A stretch of 64,000 bases of DNA. Source: Erythrophleum ivorense. Taxonomy: Eukaryota > Streptophyta > Magnoliopsida > Fabales > Fabaceae. Both the position numbers and the translations under genes were made by a program. The DNA lies in NCBI GenBank assembly GCA_026724425.1, contig JAIUCV010000227.1, positions 310,001-374,000 of the forward strand, written 5' to 3'. This document shows positions 13,411-23,853 of this stretch, one piece after another (positions within the stretch are counted from its first letter, which is position 1; each line of letters begins with the position of its first letter). The notes under the pieces are model-generated. The model did no database searches. It saw nothing but the letters and a program-made list of their open reading frames with translations, and had not been told where the DNA came from.

Positions 13411-14884
13411 CCACGTTCTTTCTCTCCTCTCTAAGACCGACTTGCTTCTGCCCAATTTCAGATGAAAACTCCAGCTTCTTAGGCGCATAAGAGGAGGAGG
13501 ATTTTGGAGGAAGAAATTCAAGAAAAAGGTAAAAAACTTTAAGAAATTTCATATCCTTCCTTCTTGAAACTTGCTCCTCTCCTTTCAAGCTTTCTTTCTA
13601 TGGTTTTAATGGAGAGTTTGGTGCTGTTTTTGGGGCAGAACAGAGAGGAAAAATTCGTGTTTGGAGTGAGGCAACCAAGGAAAGTGAAAAGCAACCAAGA
13701 AAGAGCAAGAAAACAAGGTAAAACTTCTATTCTTTGGTAGCTTCTTCCTCCCCCTTCTCTTGCACGAATTTGACCACTATGAGCCCAAGTCTTATGGGCT
13801 GATTTCTGTCCAATTTGTGGAGGGATTAGAGGTTTTAGATGGCAAGGATTAAGAAGGAACCATTAGAATCAAGAAAGGAGCATTAGGAGACAAGATAGAA
13901 CCATTAGGGATCCAAATGCTCCCTTGCAAATATGATTTTATATGAATATTCTTAGACTTAATTGAATGTTTAAACATGCTCCTAAGACCCCTAGAGAGCT
14001 TCCCACATGCACCTCCCATCCAAAAAAGCAAAGAAATTGCAAGAAAAATTAATGAACTTTAAGTAGAAAAAGTGTAGTGCATTTGAAGGGATTGTAAAAA
14101 CTGATTTGATTCATGCATTCCCTAACATATATGAGTGTTTGATCGAGCTCCTAAGACCTCTAAAAAGCCTCCCAAGTATGTCTCCCATCAAGGAAAAATC
14201 AAGAAGGCCATGAACTTTTCTTCCCCCCATAGTCTCAGCCTAGGCAAGTTCCTATAGCTAGGGAGAGTTTTAAATTTTTCTAAGGCTATTCTTGAGTCAT
14301 ATGTGATGAGTGAAAATGAGTAGAGGCCTTAGAAAAAATTGAGAACTCAAAGAAAGTGAATTGGTGCCATAGGTTCCATATTAGGATCTAAAGAAGCAAC
14401 ATGATGCTAGGCCCTTTATTTTAATGATGTGATGACTCCAAGAGGTTTAAAAGGAGTCAAGAATCATAATTGAAAAGAAAGAATGAGGCCTAGAAGTCAT
14501 TTGATGGGTGTTGCTTCATTAGGTGTGATTATGGACCATAATGGAGCCTATATAGCAATCTAGTGTTTTATCAAGTGATGTAGCCTTAGATATGTTTCAT
14601 AGACCTAATTGGCTCCCATAAATTGTATCTAGGCCAAGAGAAACTATCTCCACTAAATTGTGGGTGTGTGGCCAAAAGAGGAGGCTTGAAAGTTAAGGAA
14701 AAAGTGTGTGAAATTGTGCAAGGTAGTTCTCTCCACCTTCTCTCATGCATGGATGTGTGTTTAGCTTATTTTAGAATGTGTGTATGTGTATTTTCAAGCT
14801 AAGAAAAGTATGCTAGCATGCCTTTATATTCCATGATCCTTGATGCCATGTTATGTTTTAAATGAATCTATGATGTTTGTATGA

Positions 14885-15080
14885 GTTTTCTTGAGTGAGG
14901 AGAGGCCAAGAACTCTTCCCTTTGGTGAGGATGAGCCATGAACCCTTGAGCTTGGTTGAGACATAGCAAAGAGTCTCCCAAAAGTAAAGTGGGTTCCCAA
15001 GAGTATGGTTGAGTCCAAAGCTCTTAAAGAATGGGTGAGGCAAGTCCAAAATCGATGAGGAGAAGTGTGAAGCCAATCCA
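14885..15080 (+). repeat. Minisatellite in solo LTR R
   Basis: Diverged units of about 30 bp carry the words GGTGAGGATGAGCCA, GGTTGAGTCCAAAG and GGGTGAGGCAAGTCCAAA. They are equivalent to the arrays in the other family A copies. Confidence 0.6.
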
Positions 15081-15220
15081 AACACTTTGGGAACTCTTGA
15101 ATGTCTTGTATGATTGATTCACATGCCAAGGTTGCTTTGAAAATGTCCATGACTTCCATTTTTCCATACATGCATTTGAAAATCTTGCTTTGTATATATT
15201 ATGTGTGATTGAATGGGAGA

Positions 15221-15247
15221 TGAGCTATTGGGATTCTTTAAATCTCA
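15221..15247 (+). promoter_or_regulatory. Conserved palindrome of solo LTR R
   Basis: TGAGCTATT is followed by GGATTCTTTAAATCTCA, an imperfect inverted repeat conserved in all family A copies. It lies 2,386 bp from the LTR start. Confidence 0.5.
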
Positions 15248-16701
15248 TCCCCTCCTCTCCAATATCCTAACATGCTAAGTGGAGCCAATGAACAAGGAAA
15301 TGGAAGCCACCAAGTGAAGAGATGAAGTCTTGATTATAAAGCTTTTAACTTTATTTATGTTGTAACCAAAGGAGTGGCATATGATGTAATCTTTTGTCAG
15401 AATTGATGCACAATGAATGGAACATGTGTAAATATCCTAATAGATGATGTATGTATGAAATTTGTAGATAAATGGAATGTATTACAATTTTTGGGTATTG
15501 GATGGCCATTTCAAGTGTATGCCTCTTAGTACATAACTTGGGAATGGAGAATGAAATTCTGTGTTTTGAGTCTCCACACCTTTGAGACAAGTTTAGAGAG
15601 TCTTTTTAGGCCATTCCCACGTGCTCAAGTGGCCACAAGAACCATAGGAGCTATTTTGCCCATCATTGAACCATTAAGAGGCATGAAAATGACCCAAATG
15701 CAACCCTACATCACTTTTTGCCCAAATGAGCTCTTTTTGATCTGAAACTTGGCATGTAATTAGGTCTCATTAAGAGATTTTTGTGAAGATAAAGATCATA
15801 ATTTTTGGAGGCCTATAGAATATTTGATGAATTTTCAAAGTTGGAATTTTTCATGGATTCTGGTATGGGTACTGTTCATACTGGTAGTTTTGAATTCTGT
15901 ATCACCTGATGGCCAAATGGTGTCCAATGCTTATGAAACTTTACATGCATAAACTAGAGGTCATAATATTTCTGTGGCCATAGAGATCACCTCATTTGGA
16001 GGTTTGAGCAGTGAGTTATGCATGTTTGAAGTTAACTGTCAGTATCAGTAGCGCCCCATGAGTCTGGTTACTGTTCCATAGGGTCCAGCTAACTAAACAT
16101 ATCTGTTTTATTCTAGAATTATTTTTACTATCAAGTTAACATTTTTAGCTTTCTAGAATGACTGAATTTATATGATTTTGATTTTTATAGAATTAGTTAT
16201 GAATTTCAGAAATTTTTATCACTAAACTGAACAACAGCCCAGGCAGCCAGTGACTCTATAGCTTTTTGGATGTCAAACATCCTGTATGATGAATTTTATG
16301 ACCTGGGCATATTTTTAGTGTGAATTAGACATCCTAATATTTCCATAATGATGAAGATTGCATAATTTCAAATTTTCTAGATTTAGTTATGATTTTTCAA
16401 AATTGGGTCAGAAAATGGAGCAAATCTGGCCAAAAATGTGCTTGTTTATTTTGAGCTCCATTTCGGTTTCCATGGGTTGTAGGCATATTTTTGTGATACA
16501 AATGAGTAGTAATAATGAAATTAAATATGAAAAAGTATAGTATGAGCTCACACAGTCCACGTGACACCGAATTGAATTTTTTTGACATAGCGCAATGTCG
16601 AAAAAGTTTATTATTTTCATCCTCTTTTCATATGATCTTGTGGGATTGATAATACAAAACTTATAAATACCATCAAATGAGTTAGAAGCTATGGTGTTAC
16701 A

Positions 16702-16863
16702 TAATTATATTCATGTATAGCTATTTTTTTTAAATAATCAATTGATTATGGAAAAATTGATTATGACAAGTTTGACTACAAGGGAACTTTGAACAAAGGA
16801 TAAAGACCTATAATGTAGTAAAATGGTAACAGAGCATTTTATTATGGTTCTATAGGAATTTAT
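16702..16863. other. Short spacer between solo LTRs R and M
   Basis: This AT-rich spacer of 162 bp starts with the TSD of R (TAATT) and ends with the TSD of M (TTTAT). I see no other feature. Confidence 0.6.
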
Positions 16864-18293
16864 TGTAATACCATAATTTCTTAGCTCATTCCATGCTATT
16901 TTTATACCTCATATCAATCAGTTCATGTGAGAGAAAAGAAAATGGCATTAAAGTATTGATTATTTTTACGTTGTGTCGCGTATAAAAATTTCGTTCGGTG
17001 TCATGTGGGCCGAGTGATCTCATACTATACTTTCCCATATTTAATTACATGTATATAACTCATTTGTATCATAAAATCATGCCCACAACTAATAGAAACC
17101 AAAATGGAACCTAGAATATGGAGGTTTATTTTCGACCAGATTTGGTCCCCTTTTTGGCCAAATTTTAAAAAATCATAATTAATTCTAGAAAAATCAAAAT
17201 TACACATTCTTAGCCATTCTGGAAATCTACAGATGTCTACTTTACATTAAAAATATGCCCAGACCATAACATCCATCATAGACTGTGTTTGATATCTGAA
17301 AATGTCTAGAGGTCAAACTGTCTCCTGATGTTGTCATAGATTCTATAGCAACTTTTGAAAATGTTCAATTAATTCCAAAAAAATCCAATCCATGCAAATG
17401 ATACCAATGTGGAAAGCTGTGGATGTTAACTAGAGGGAAAAAATATTTTTAGACTAGCTCAGGTAGCCCAAATCTTGGAATTAAATAGAACAATAACTCA
17501 GGTCGGGTAAGGGTCTTGATACTGGACAGAATGTTCAAAAATTCATATCTCCCTCTTTAGACCTCTAAATGAGGTGCTTTTAGTTGGGAAAAATCATTGG
17601 AAATATCAAGTTTCTTGTATAAAATTTTATAGCAATTGGACATCATTTGCCCCATGAGTAACAGAATTTAATTTCGGACCAGTGCTACAATATTAAGGAC
17701 CAAAACCAAAAAAATTCTCAATTTCAACAATTCGCCAAATATTCCAAAGACCTCTAAAAATTACCAACTTTAGCTTCCCAAAAGGATCTCAATAAGCTCT
17801 AGATGCATGCCAAATTTTAGACCAAGAAGAGCTCATTTGGATAAAAAGTGGTATAGCCTCTTAAAATGGTAAATTTTTGCTCCATATGGGTAACCAATTT
17901 ATCCAAATGGCTTTCTTGATTGTTTGGCACCTCTTGGGCAAGTTTCAAAGCACAAATATGACTTGTAGAGACTGCCCAAATGGTCCCAAACCACATGCAT
18001 CTTATTTTGGTCTCTCAACATCCATTTATGCACTAAACACACATGCCATTCAAGGGTCCAATTACATATCTTCATTGATTTAATACTACATACATTATAC
18101 ATATAGTCTATACATCATATTACATATGCTCAAGGTGTTACACAACCAAAAATAACATGTACAATGCTTCTTGACACTCCATTACAATTTACACTACAAA
18201 TTAAACAAAGTGTAGCCATTTAGTATTCTTGGCTTGCATTTCCTTGGCCTTGGGCACCACCTAGACATTTTAAGCATGAGAGGGAAAAGGGAG

Positions 18294-18320
18294 TGAGATT
18301 CCAAGAATCTCAATAGCTCA
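18294..18320 (-). promoter_or_regulatory. Perfect hairpin form of the LTR palindrome
   Basis: TGAGATTCCAAGAATCTCA is a perfect 8-bp inverted repeat with a 3-base loop, followed by ATAGCTCA. This is the best-preserved version of the palindrome shared by all seven family A copies. Confidence 0.6.
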
Positions 18321-18429
18321 CACACCCATTCACATCACATCCAAGGCATACATACATCAAATATATGAATATGCAAGCATAAAGTGTGCAATAAATCTCA
18401 TTTCATGCCACATCAACATGTCAAGACCA

Positions 18430-18630
18430 CTTTCATGCTCTAGGGACTTTTGGTTTAGCCTCACCCCATTTCTAAGACTTTTGGATTTGCCTCACTCTTG
18501 GCTTAGGGACTTTTGACTTAGCCTCACCCATTCAAGAGACTTTTGGCCTTGTCTCACCCATGCCATGAGACTTTTGACATCTTCTCACCTTCATCAAGGG
18601 ACTTTTGGCATCACCTCACCTTTATGAGCT
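18430..18630 (-). repeat. Minisatellite in solo LTR M
   Basis: This is the clearest array of the set: six units of about 31 bp with the consensus GGGACTTTTGGCTTAGCCTC followed by ACCCATT. It is the strongest evidence that the arrays in the other copies are tandem repeats rather than chance. Confidence 0.75.
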
Positions 18631-18808
18631 CTTTCTACAACCATAGTCATTCAAGAAGACACATTGGTACCAATGCAATTCCAAGATATCAAGTGGCATG
18701 TTCTCAAATCACAAGAGCATATACAAGCACACAACATATACATATGCCCATAAGAATGCAAGAGAATGAGGTGGAAAGCTACCTTTTAATTTATGCGAGC
18801 TTACTTTG

Positions 18809-18813
18809 CCACT
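18809..18813 (+). repeat. Target-site duplication of the Ogre-like element (left)
   Basis: CCACT directly precedes the 5' LTR and is repeated exactly at 28,949-28,953 after the 3' LTR. This proves a single integration event and that the terminal parts belong together. Confidence 0.9.
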
Positions 18814-18838
18814 TGTGAACACCGTATTTTGTCCAGGC

Positions 18839-19200
18839 AAATTTCAAACATAATAACAAAATAAGAAAAAGAATGTGAACAAAAAAAAATATAAAAAAAT
18901 AATAAGGAAAAGTTACTCAAAAAGTGTTAGATTTTTATTTTTATTTTTGCTTTTTTTTCCTCAAATTCCTAAAGCCAGAATTCAAAAAAAATAGGAAAAG
19001 AAAAGGGAAAATCAAAAATTGAAAATCAAATGAAAAAATAAATATTCCAAAAAAAGAAGGAGTCAAAAAAATGAATGAATAAAAAAAAGTAAAAACAAAA
19101 AAGAGTAAAAAAAATGAATGAATAAAAAAAAGTAAAAAGAAAAAAAAAAGAAAAAAAGTATTTAAAAAAAAAACAAAACAGAACAGAACAAAAGTTACCA
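18839..19200. repeat. A-rich low-complexity tract in the LTR
   Basis: Nearly pure A with scattered G and T. It includes a repeated word 'aaaaaatgaatgaataaaa' at about 19,067 and 19,111. The long F/L-rich minus-strand open frame here is a composition artefact. Confidence 0.7.
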
Positions 19201-21359
19201 ACTACAACTTAATTCATTCAAGCCCATCAGCACCACCTTTTTTTTTCAAGCCCATTAATCTCAATGAAAAAAAAACACATGCAAATCAAAAACACCTTCA
19301 GCCCAAATAAAAGGAAAAGTAGCCCAAGTTCAAAATGGAACCTACAGCCCAACTCCCCTAAATCTAGCCCATCAACAAAGACTAAAAAATGGATATAGAA
19401 AATTAAAAACCAAAAAAATTAAAAGAAAAGCATCACATTCGTCGAGAATGAGATGGAGACACAGAGAATACGTAAAAGGGGAATGGGACAGAAGCAAAGA
19501 CCAGACCAATGTCTCAGAGAAACACAAAACTGGGAAGAGGCATCCAGTGTCTCAAAGAGTCTGAGAAAGCAGAGTAGGTCGACAAGCTCAAGGATTTGAC
19601 CTCCCTCTCATATCCATTTTGCCATTGGAAGAAGGAAAGGGTAACACAAAAACAGACAGAGGAATGGAGGCATGAATCGAGGAAGGGGAGGGAAAGAGAG
19701 TCAGAGGGAAAAGGGTCGAAAAGGGGTTTGAAAGGAATTTTAAAAAGGACCAGCTGGAGCAAAGCAAAGGGGAGACGAAAAGTTGAGGGAGAGAAACAGA
19801 GAGAAGGGAGTCAAAGAATAGGGGAAGAGGAGGATTTTTTCGAATTGAAAAAAGAAAAGGGTGATTTGTAGAGATAGGGGCGATTTTTGGATCGAGAAAA
19901 GGAGGGCAATTTTCAGATTGGGAGAGAATGGCTGGGGAGACTGGAAAGGGAGCGAAAAAATCAAAGGGGAAGAAGAGGGACAGAGAGGCGAAAGAGATTC
20001 AAAGGAGCAGAAAGGCAGAGGAATTTTTGAATTAAGGGATACAGCGAGAACCGAGACTGCATTCCAGGAGTACATCGAAGGAAAAGAGCTGCGACTGAAG
20101 GAAGAACCCCTCGCCTTGCTATGATTGTCATAGGTAAGCTACTAGCGTTGTTGGTTTTCTCTGTTTTCCGATGAATTTCGCTTGTGGTTGCTGGTCATCT
20201 GTAATGGGAATGAAAGGCTGGGATCCGAAGTGCTGTACGTCTTGTATATTTGGGGTATGCATAATAGGTGCTCGACAGAATGTTTGAGAAAAATTTGGTT
20301 CAAAATTTATATTTGATTATCATCAATGGGTTGCTGAATCTGTCTAGGATTTCCATTTCATTACGGTCTGTGATAAATATGCATGCTTCAGAATAGATAT
20401 TCGGCATGAACGGATTCTGTGGAAGGATTCACAGAACTAGGGAATTTGTTAGGGAGGAGTGTGCGTGCGAGTGGTCTTGATTCAGGATATGAATTTGTTG
20501 TGAAATATTAAGTAAAAGTTTGCATTTTCAAATTGCATCTTCGTTTTCCTCGAACCTATGGGATTAATGCGTCTTTTCTTATTACACCTTGATTCAGTTA
20601 GCCTTCTTTTACATGGATGGATTAGCATAAATTAGAAATGCAAAACGAATAACCTAGGATTTTCAGTTTTTTTTTGTTTTGTTCTGTGGACTCCCCATAA
20701 TTCGAACATAGCTGATGCAGTACTGGATTAGAAATAAAATGCTTAGGATTGCACCATTAAAATAATCTGGCTGTAATTTTATATATTTCGCCCTTATCGT
20801 TAATAATCGTGTGGGATTTGTTTTTATCCCCTCGAATATAAGGAAACAAAAACAAAGTCAAGTGTGGCAATAAGCCTCTTTGACATTTTTTGGATCCCAA
20901 ATTCGCACCTTAGTAAGTATGTGATTTCAAGGACTCGCGTTTAAATATTCTTCACTTGTCGAATGTAAAAGTGACTTTTCTATTCTTACTAAATAAAGAA
21001 AAAGAAGCCTAAATATTGGAAAAACTTAACCCAAAGAAAAAAGGGAATAGACTCTTAATTTCTAGGAATATATCTGAAAATCAAATCAACAATTAAGGTT
21101 AGTTCAAAATATTTCAAAGGGGATAAAAGAGAAGTATTCAAGAATAAGAATTTTTTTTAGGAAAAATCTGATTTCAAAATACAAAAATAGTAATAAAATC
21201 AAAGCAAACAAAAATTAAGAGAACTAAAATCAGAACGAAAGAAAATCAAAAATTCAAATCCAATCAAACGAGAAGTAAAAAAAAATACAGAAAAATTTTC
21301 CTTTTGTTAAAAAAAATCCAGATAGACTCGAGTGAAAATTAAAGAAAGTCCTTTTTGTG

Positions 21360-21830
21360 TTGTAAAAAAAATATTTAAAAAATAATAATAATAAGGAAGT
21401 GATAAAAAAAAGCAGAAAATTGAAAGACAAAAACAAGAACCAAATTCAAAAAAAAGAAAGTGAAAGAAAACCACAAATAAACAAAAAAAAAAGAGACAAT
21501 AAAAAAAAGAAAAAAAAAGAGAAACAAAGAGATAATAAACAAAAAAAGAAAAATTGGAAATGCAAGAAAAGAAAGATTAATTTTATCTTTAACAAATCAA
21601 AACATATCTACCAAATTCAAAACTCATGTTATTTGAAAATTAATTTTTTTAGTCTTTTCATCCAAAAGAAAATCAATCAAAATAATAAAAAGAAAGTAAA
21701 ACAAAAAGTGATTCAAAAAAAAGAGGGAAAAGGAGGAAAATAAAAAAAGGGAACAAAAATAAAACAAAGAAAAAAAACAAAACCAAAAAAAGAACACAAA
21801 AAAAAAACGAAAAACAAGTCAAATACAACT
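21360..21830. repeat. Second A-rich low-complexity tract in the LTR
   Basis: This is an A-dominated tract with poly-A runs separated by single G, C or T residues. The lysine-rich plus-strand open frame over it is compositional, not a gene. Confidence 0.7.
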
Positions 21831-22332
21831 TTTAGCTCGAACTACGTGGACTTTGATCCCTTTGAATGGTACGTAGGTCCTAGGTTCTTATCTTAGGTCA
21901 AGTCCGCTCTTGTAAATAACCATTTTCTTTTGATTTTATTTCTTTAATTTTTTCCCATTTATTCTAAATTTTATTTCTTTAATTTCTTTCACTCTTAATC
22001 TTATTTCACTTAATTTCTTTACGTTTTACTTCGCATGTGATTTATTAGGGAGAATTAGAATAGAATAAAGCCCATGTTAATTTTGCATAACTGACTTAGG
22101 GTAACCGTTCTCAGTAACGGGTATAGTGGGGTGCCTAACACCTTCCCTACTCACAATCGACTCTCGAATCTATTTTCTGGTTTGTAGACTATTTTTCTTA
22201 TTTTCTAAACTAAAAAGGTTTTTTCCAAAAGTTTTGCCTTTTAAAAAATAAAATTTTGGTGGTGACTCTACTTCATTTTTAATTTTGATCTCAATTTGGC
22301 GCCACGCGGTCGCATTTTCGGGTGTGACAGTA

Positions 22333-22350
22333 TGGCGACTCCACTGGGGA
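22333..22350 (+). promoter_or_regulatory. Primer-binding site of the Ogre-like element
   Basis: TGGCGACTCCACTGGGGA begins 3 bases after the 5' LTR end, where a tRNA 3' end anneals to prime minus-strand synthesis. The leading TGG pairs with the tRNA CCA tail. Ogre elements are known to use an arginine tRNA, and I infer the same here without having compared the tRNA sequence. Confidence 0.75.
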
Positions 22351-23853
22351 ATTTTGAGAGTCCAGCCCAAATTAAGTTAGTTATGCAAAATATTATGGCT
22401 TGCTTTATTTTCAGTTCTGCTTTTGTTTGTTATTTGTCTCACATGGTTAGCGTAAAAAAAAAAATGTCTTTCACATGCTTGCTTCATATGTTTTATTTTC
22501 TTGATTGTGTACATGATATGTGTTAGGTTAGATAATATGTGGAATAAAACCTTAAGGTAGATGACCATATTTGTATACATTTTATTTCCTTTTTGCTCAT
22601 ATCTTTGTATATACTTCTCTGTCTCTTGTTCTATCAATCTGCTTAGCAGATGAGGGTTGGGTAGTCCATAATATGAAAAGGTAAATACTCTCCTCACACA
22701 CCTCACTAAGACACAATCACTTCACATATTATGGGCCCTATACCCGGGTCTGAGTGCTCCCTAAGTTAGTAGAGGTTTATACTGATTTTCCTGTGAAGCA
22801 TTGTGCTTCTTGAGGCTATTATGAAGACCTCACCTAAATTGTACCTTGTTATATGGATTTGACTTGCATAGGATCTCTTTCCTCTCATGGTCAAATCTAT
22901 ATAGTGAGATCCTCACTTATGGTGGGGGCAATTTAGGGACCAATGCTTAGAAATCATAGATCTACCTAGTAAATTTACACTGATAGTCACACTGTAGCTA
23001 CCTCCCAAACAGTTAAGAGTTAGATTCCAATAATCACAACTTAGGGTCTACCCACATTAGAACAAAGGAGAGCATTTTTTTTTATCATCTGCTCATCACG
23101 TCTATACATCTAATGATATCTAGAAGGAAAGTGACATACTGTCACTATTTACTGGAGTAGATAATGGGTCGTCATGGCACAACTAGACATGCATTAACTA
23201 AGATCAAGGTTTGCATTAATTAAACCAACCTTTGCCTAATGGGTTTCCAACCCTGGAGAGGCTATAATCATATTCCTTGCAACCCTTCAAAAGGGGAATC
23301 TTTTGGCATACATTCATTTGCTTTATACATTCATTTAAAAAAGGTGAAGTAAAAAAAAAGAATAATAAACAAAGCGCAATTTATTTTTATCAAAGAAAAT
23401 TTTGAGGATTATAAAATCTAAAAGTTTTACATTAATGAATACGTGTGATGCCTCGGCTAGAGATTTGAATCTGTTTTAGGACATTAATCGTGCATAAATG
23501 CATATTTCTCTCGATTTAATTATCGACTCTTCTCTTCCATAGAGTAATAGACTCCTCAAGAAAGAGTACAAAGTTTTTCTTATAATAATTTCTCGTGCCT
23601 AGACGTTATGCCCAACGTCATAGTGTGAATGTTAGTGAATCGTTATACTAGCTCACTAAACAATATCGGTGTCAATTATGTAGGGAGTTATTCCTTCTTA
23701 AATTGATCCTCACATCCTCATTCTCTGTGGAATAATAAATTTCTTGAGAATTTGGCAAAATGGTTAAGCTAGTAATGATGATACACTAACCAATATACTT
23801 TGATATTTTGAAACAGCAAACGGATATACGTACTAATTGGCATAATAGAGGTA
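22351..23853 (+). other. Leader of the Ogre-like element
   Basis: This is the untranslated stretch between the primer-binding site and ORF1, about 1.5 kb. Only short open frames occur, none with recognisable motifs. Long leaders in this position are usual in Ogre elements. It has no internal insertions that I can see. Confidence 0.6.

Larger units (their letters stand above)
12835..16701 (+). mobile_element. Solo LTR R, family A (best-preserved copy)
   Basis: This is a complete 3,867-bp LTR that starts TGTAACATCCGG and ends GGTGTTACA. It is flanked by a perfect 5-bp target-site duplication, TAATT at 12,830-12,834 and at 16,702-16,706. There is no internal domain, so it is a solo LTR. It carries in order a CpG-containing start, a TATA-like element at 13,403-13,410, pyrimidine-rich leader-like sequence, a minisatellite (14,885-15,080), a 27-base palindrome (15,221-15,247) and a terminal part with TATGACCTGGGC-like words near 16,290. 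The start keeps CpGs that are TpG or CpA in the older copies, which fits a younger insertion. It is the inverted partner of L, 3.1 kb away. Confidence 0.9.
16864..18813 (-). mobile_element. Solo LTR M, family A, left half
   Basis: This is the minus-strand LTR whose other half lies at 28,949-30,621. On the plus strand it opens with TGTAATACCATAATTTC, the reverse of the family end. The 5 bp before it (16,859-16,863, TTTAT) match the 5 bp after its far end (30,622-30,626, TTTAT), so it inserted as one unit and was later split by the Ogre-like element. The two halves add to about 3.62 kb. This half holds the minisatellite (18,430-18,630) and the palindrome (18,294-18,320). It is non-coding. Confidence 0.88.
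18814..22329 (+). repeat. 5' LTR of the Ogre-like element
   Basis: This is a 3,516-bp LTR with TG...CA ends. Its last 399 bp (21,931-22,329) align without gaps to the 3' remnant at 28,550-28,948, with about 22 differences counted by eye, nearly all transitions. It contains A-rich low-complexity tracts (about 18,839-19,200 and 21,360-21,830), a purine-rich block (19,440-20,110) ending near a donor-like GGTAAGC at about 20,133, and a conserved 3' part with CGCATGTGATTTATTAGGG and TAACACCTTCCCTAC. Confidence 0.88.

Noticed and set aside
5821..16701. One giant foldback transposon with 3.87 kb inverted ends and a 3.1 kb centre
   Set aside because: Each arm has its own 5-bp target-site duplication and the centre continues older LTR copy C, so these are two independent solo LTRs.
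18430..18630. Regularly spaced repeats resembling a CRISPR array
   Set aside because: The units are contiguous, diverged and lack unique spacers. This is a plant genome, and the same array recurs in every LTR copy.
18941..19201. Phenylalanine/leucine-rich 86-codon minus-strand frame
   Set aside because: It is the reverse of an A-rich low-complexity tract in the Ogre LTR, so the composition alone creates the frame.
19596..20124. Overlapping open frames on both strands in a purine-rich block, one possibly arginine/glutamate-rich protein
   Set aside because: Purine-rich composition removes stops on both strands. The block is inside the Ogre 5' LTR and resembles a leader exon, not a coding gene.
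21399..21743. Lysine-rich 114-codon plus-strand frame
   Set aside because: It is translated from an A-rich tract in the LTR, with no motifs and no context for a gene.
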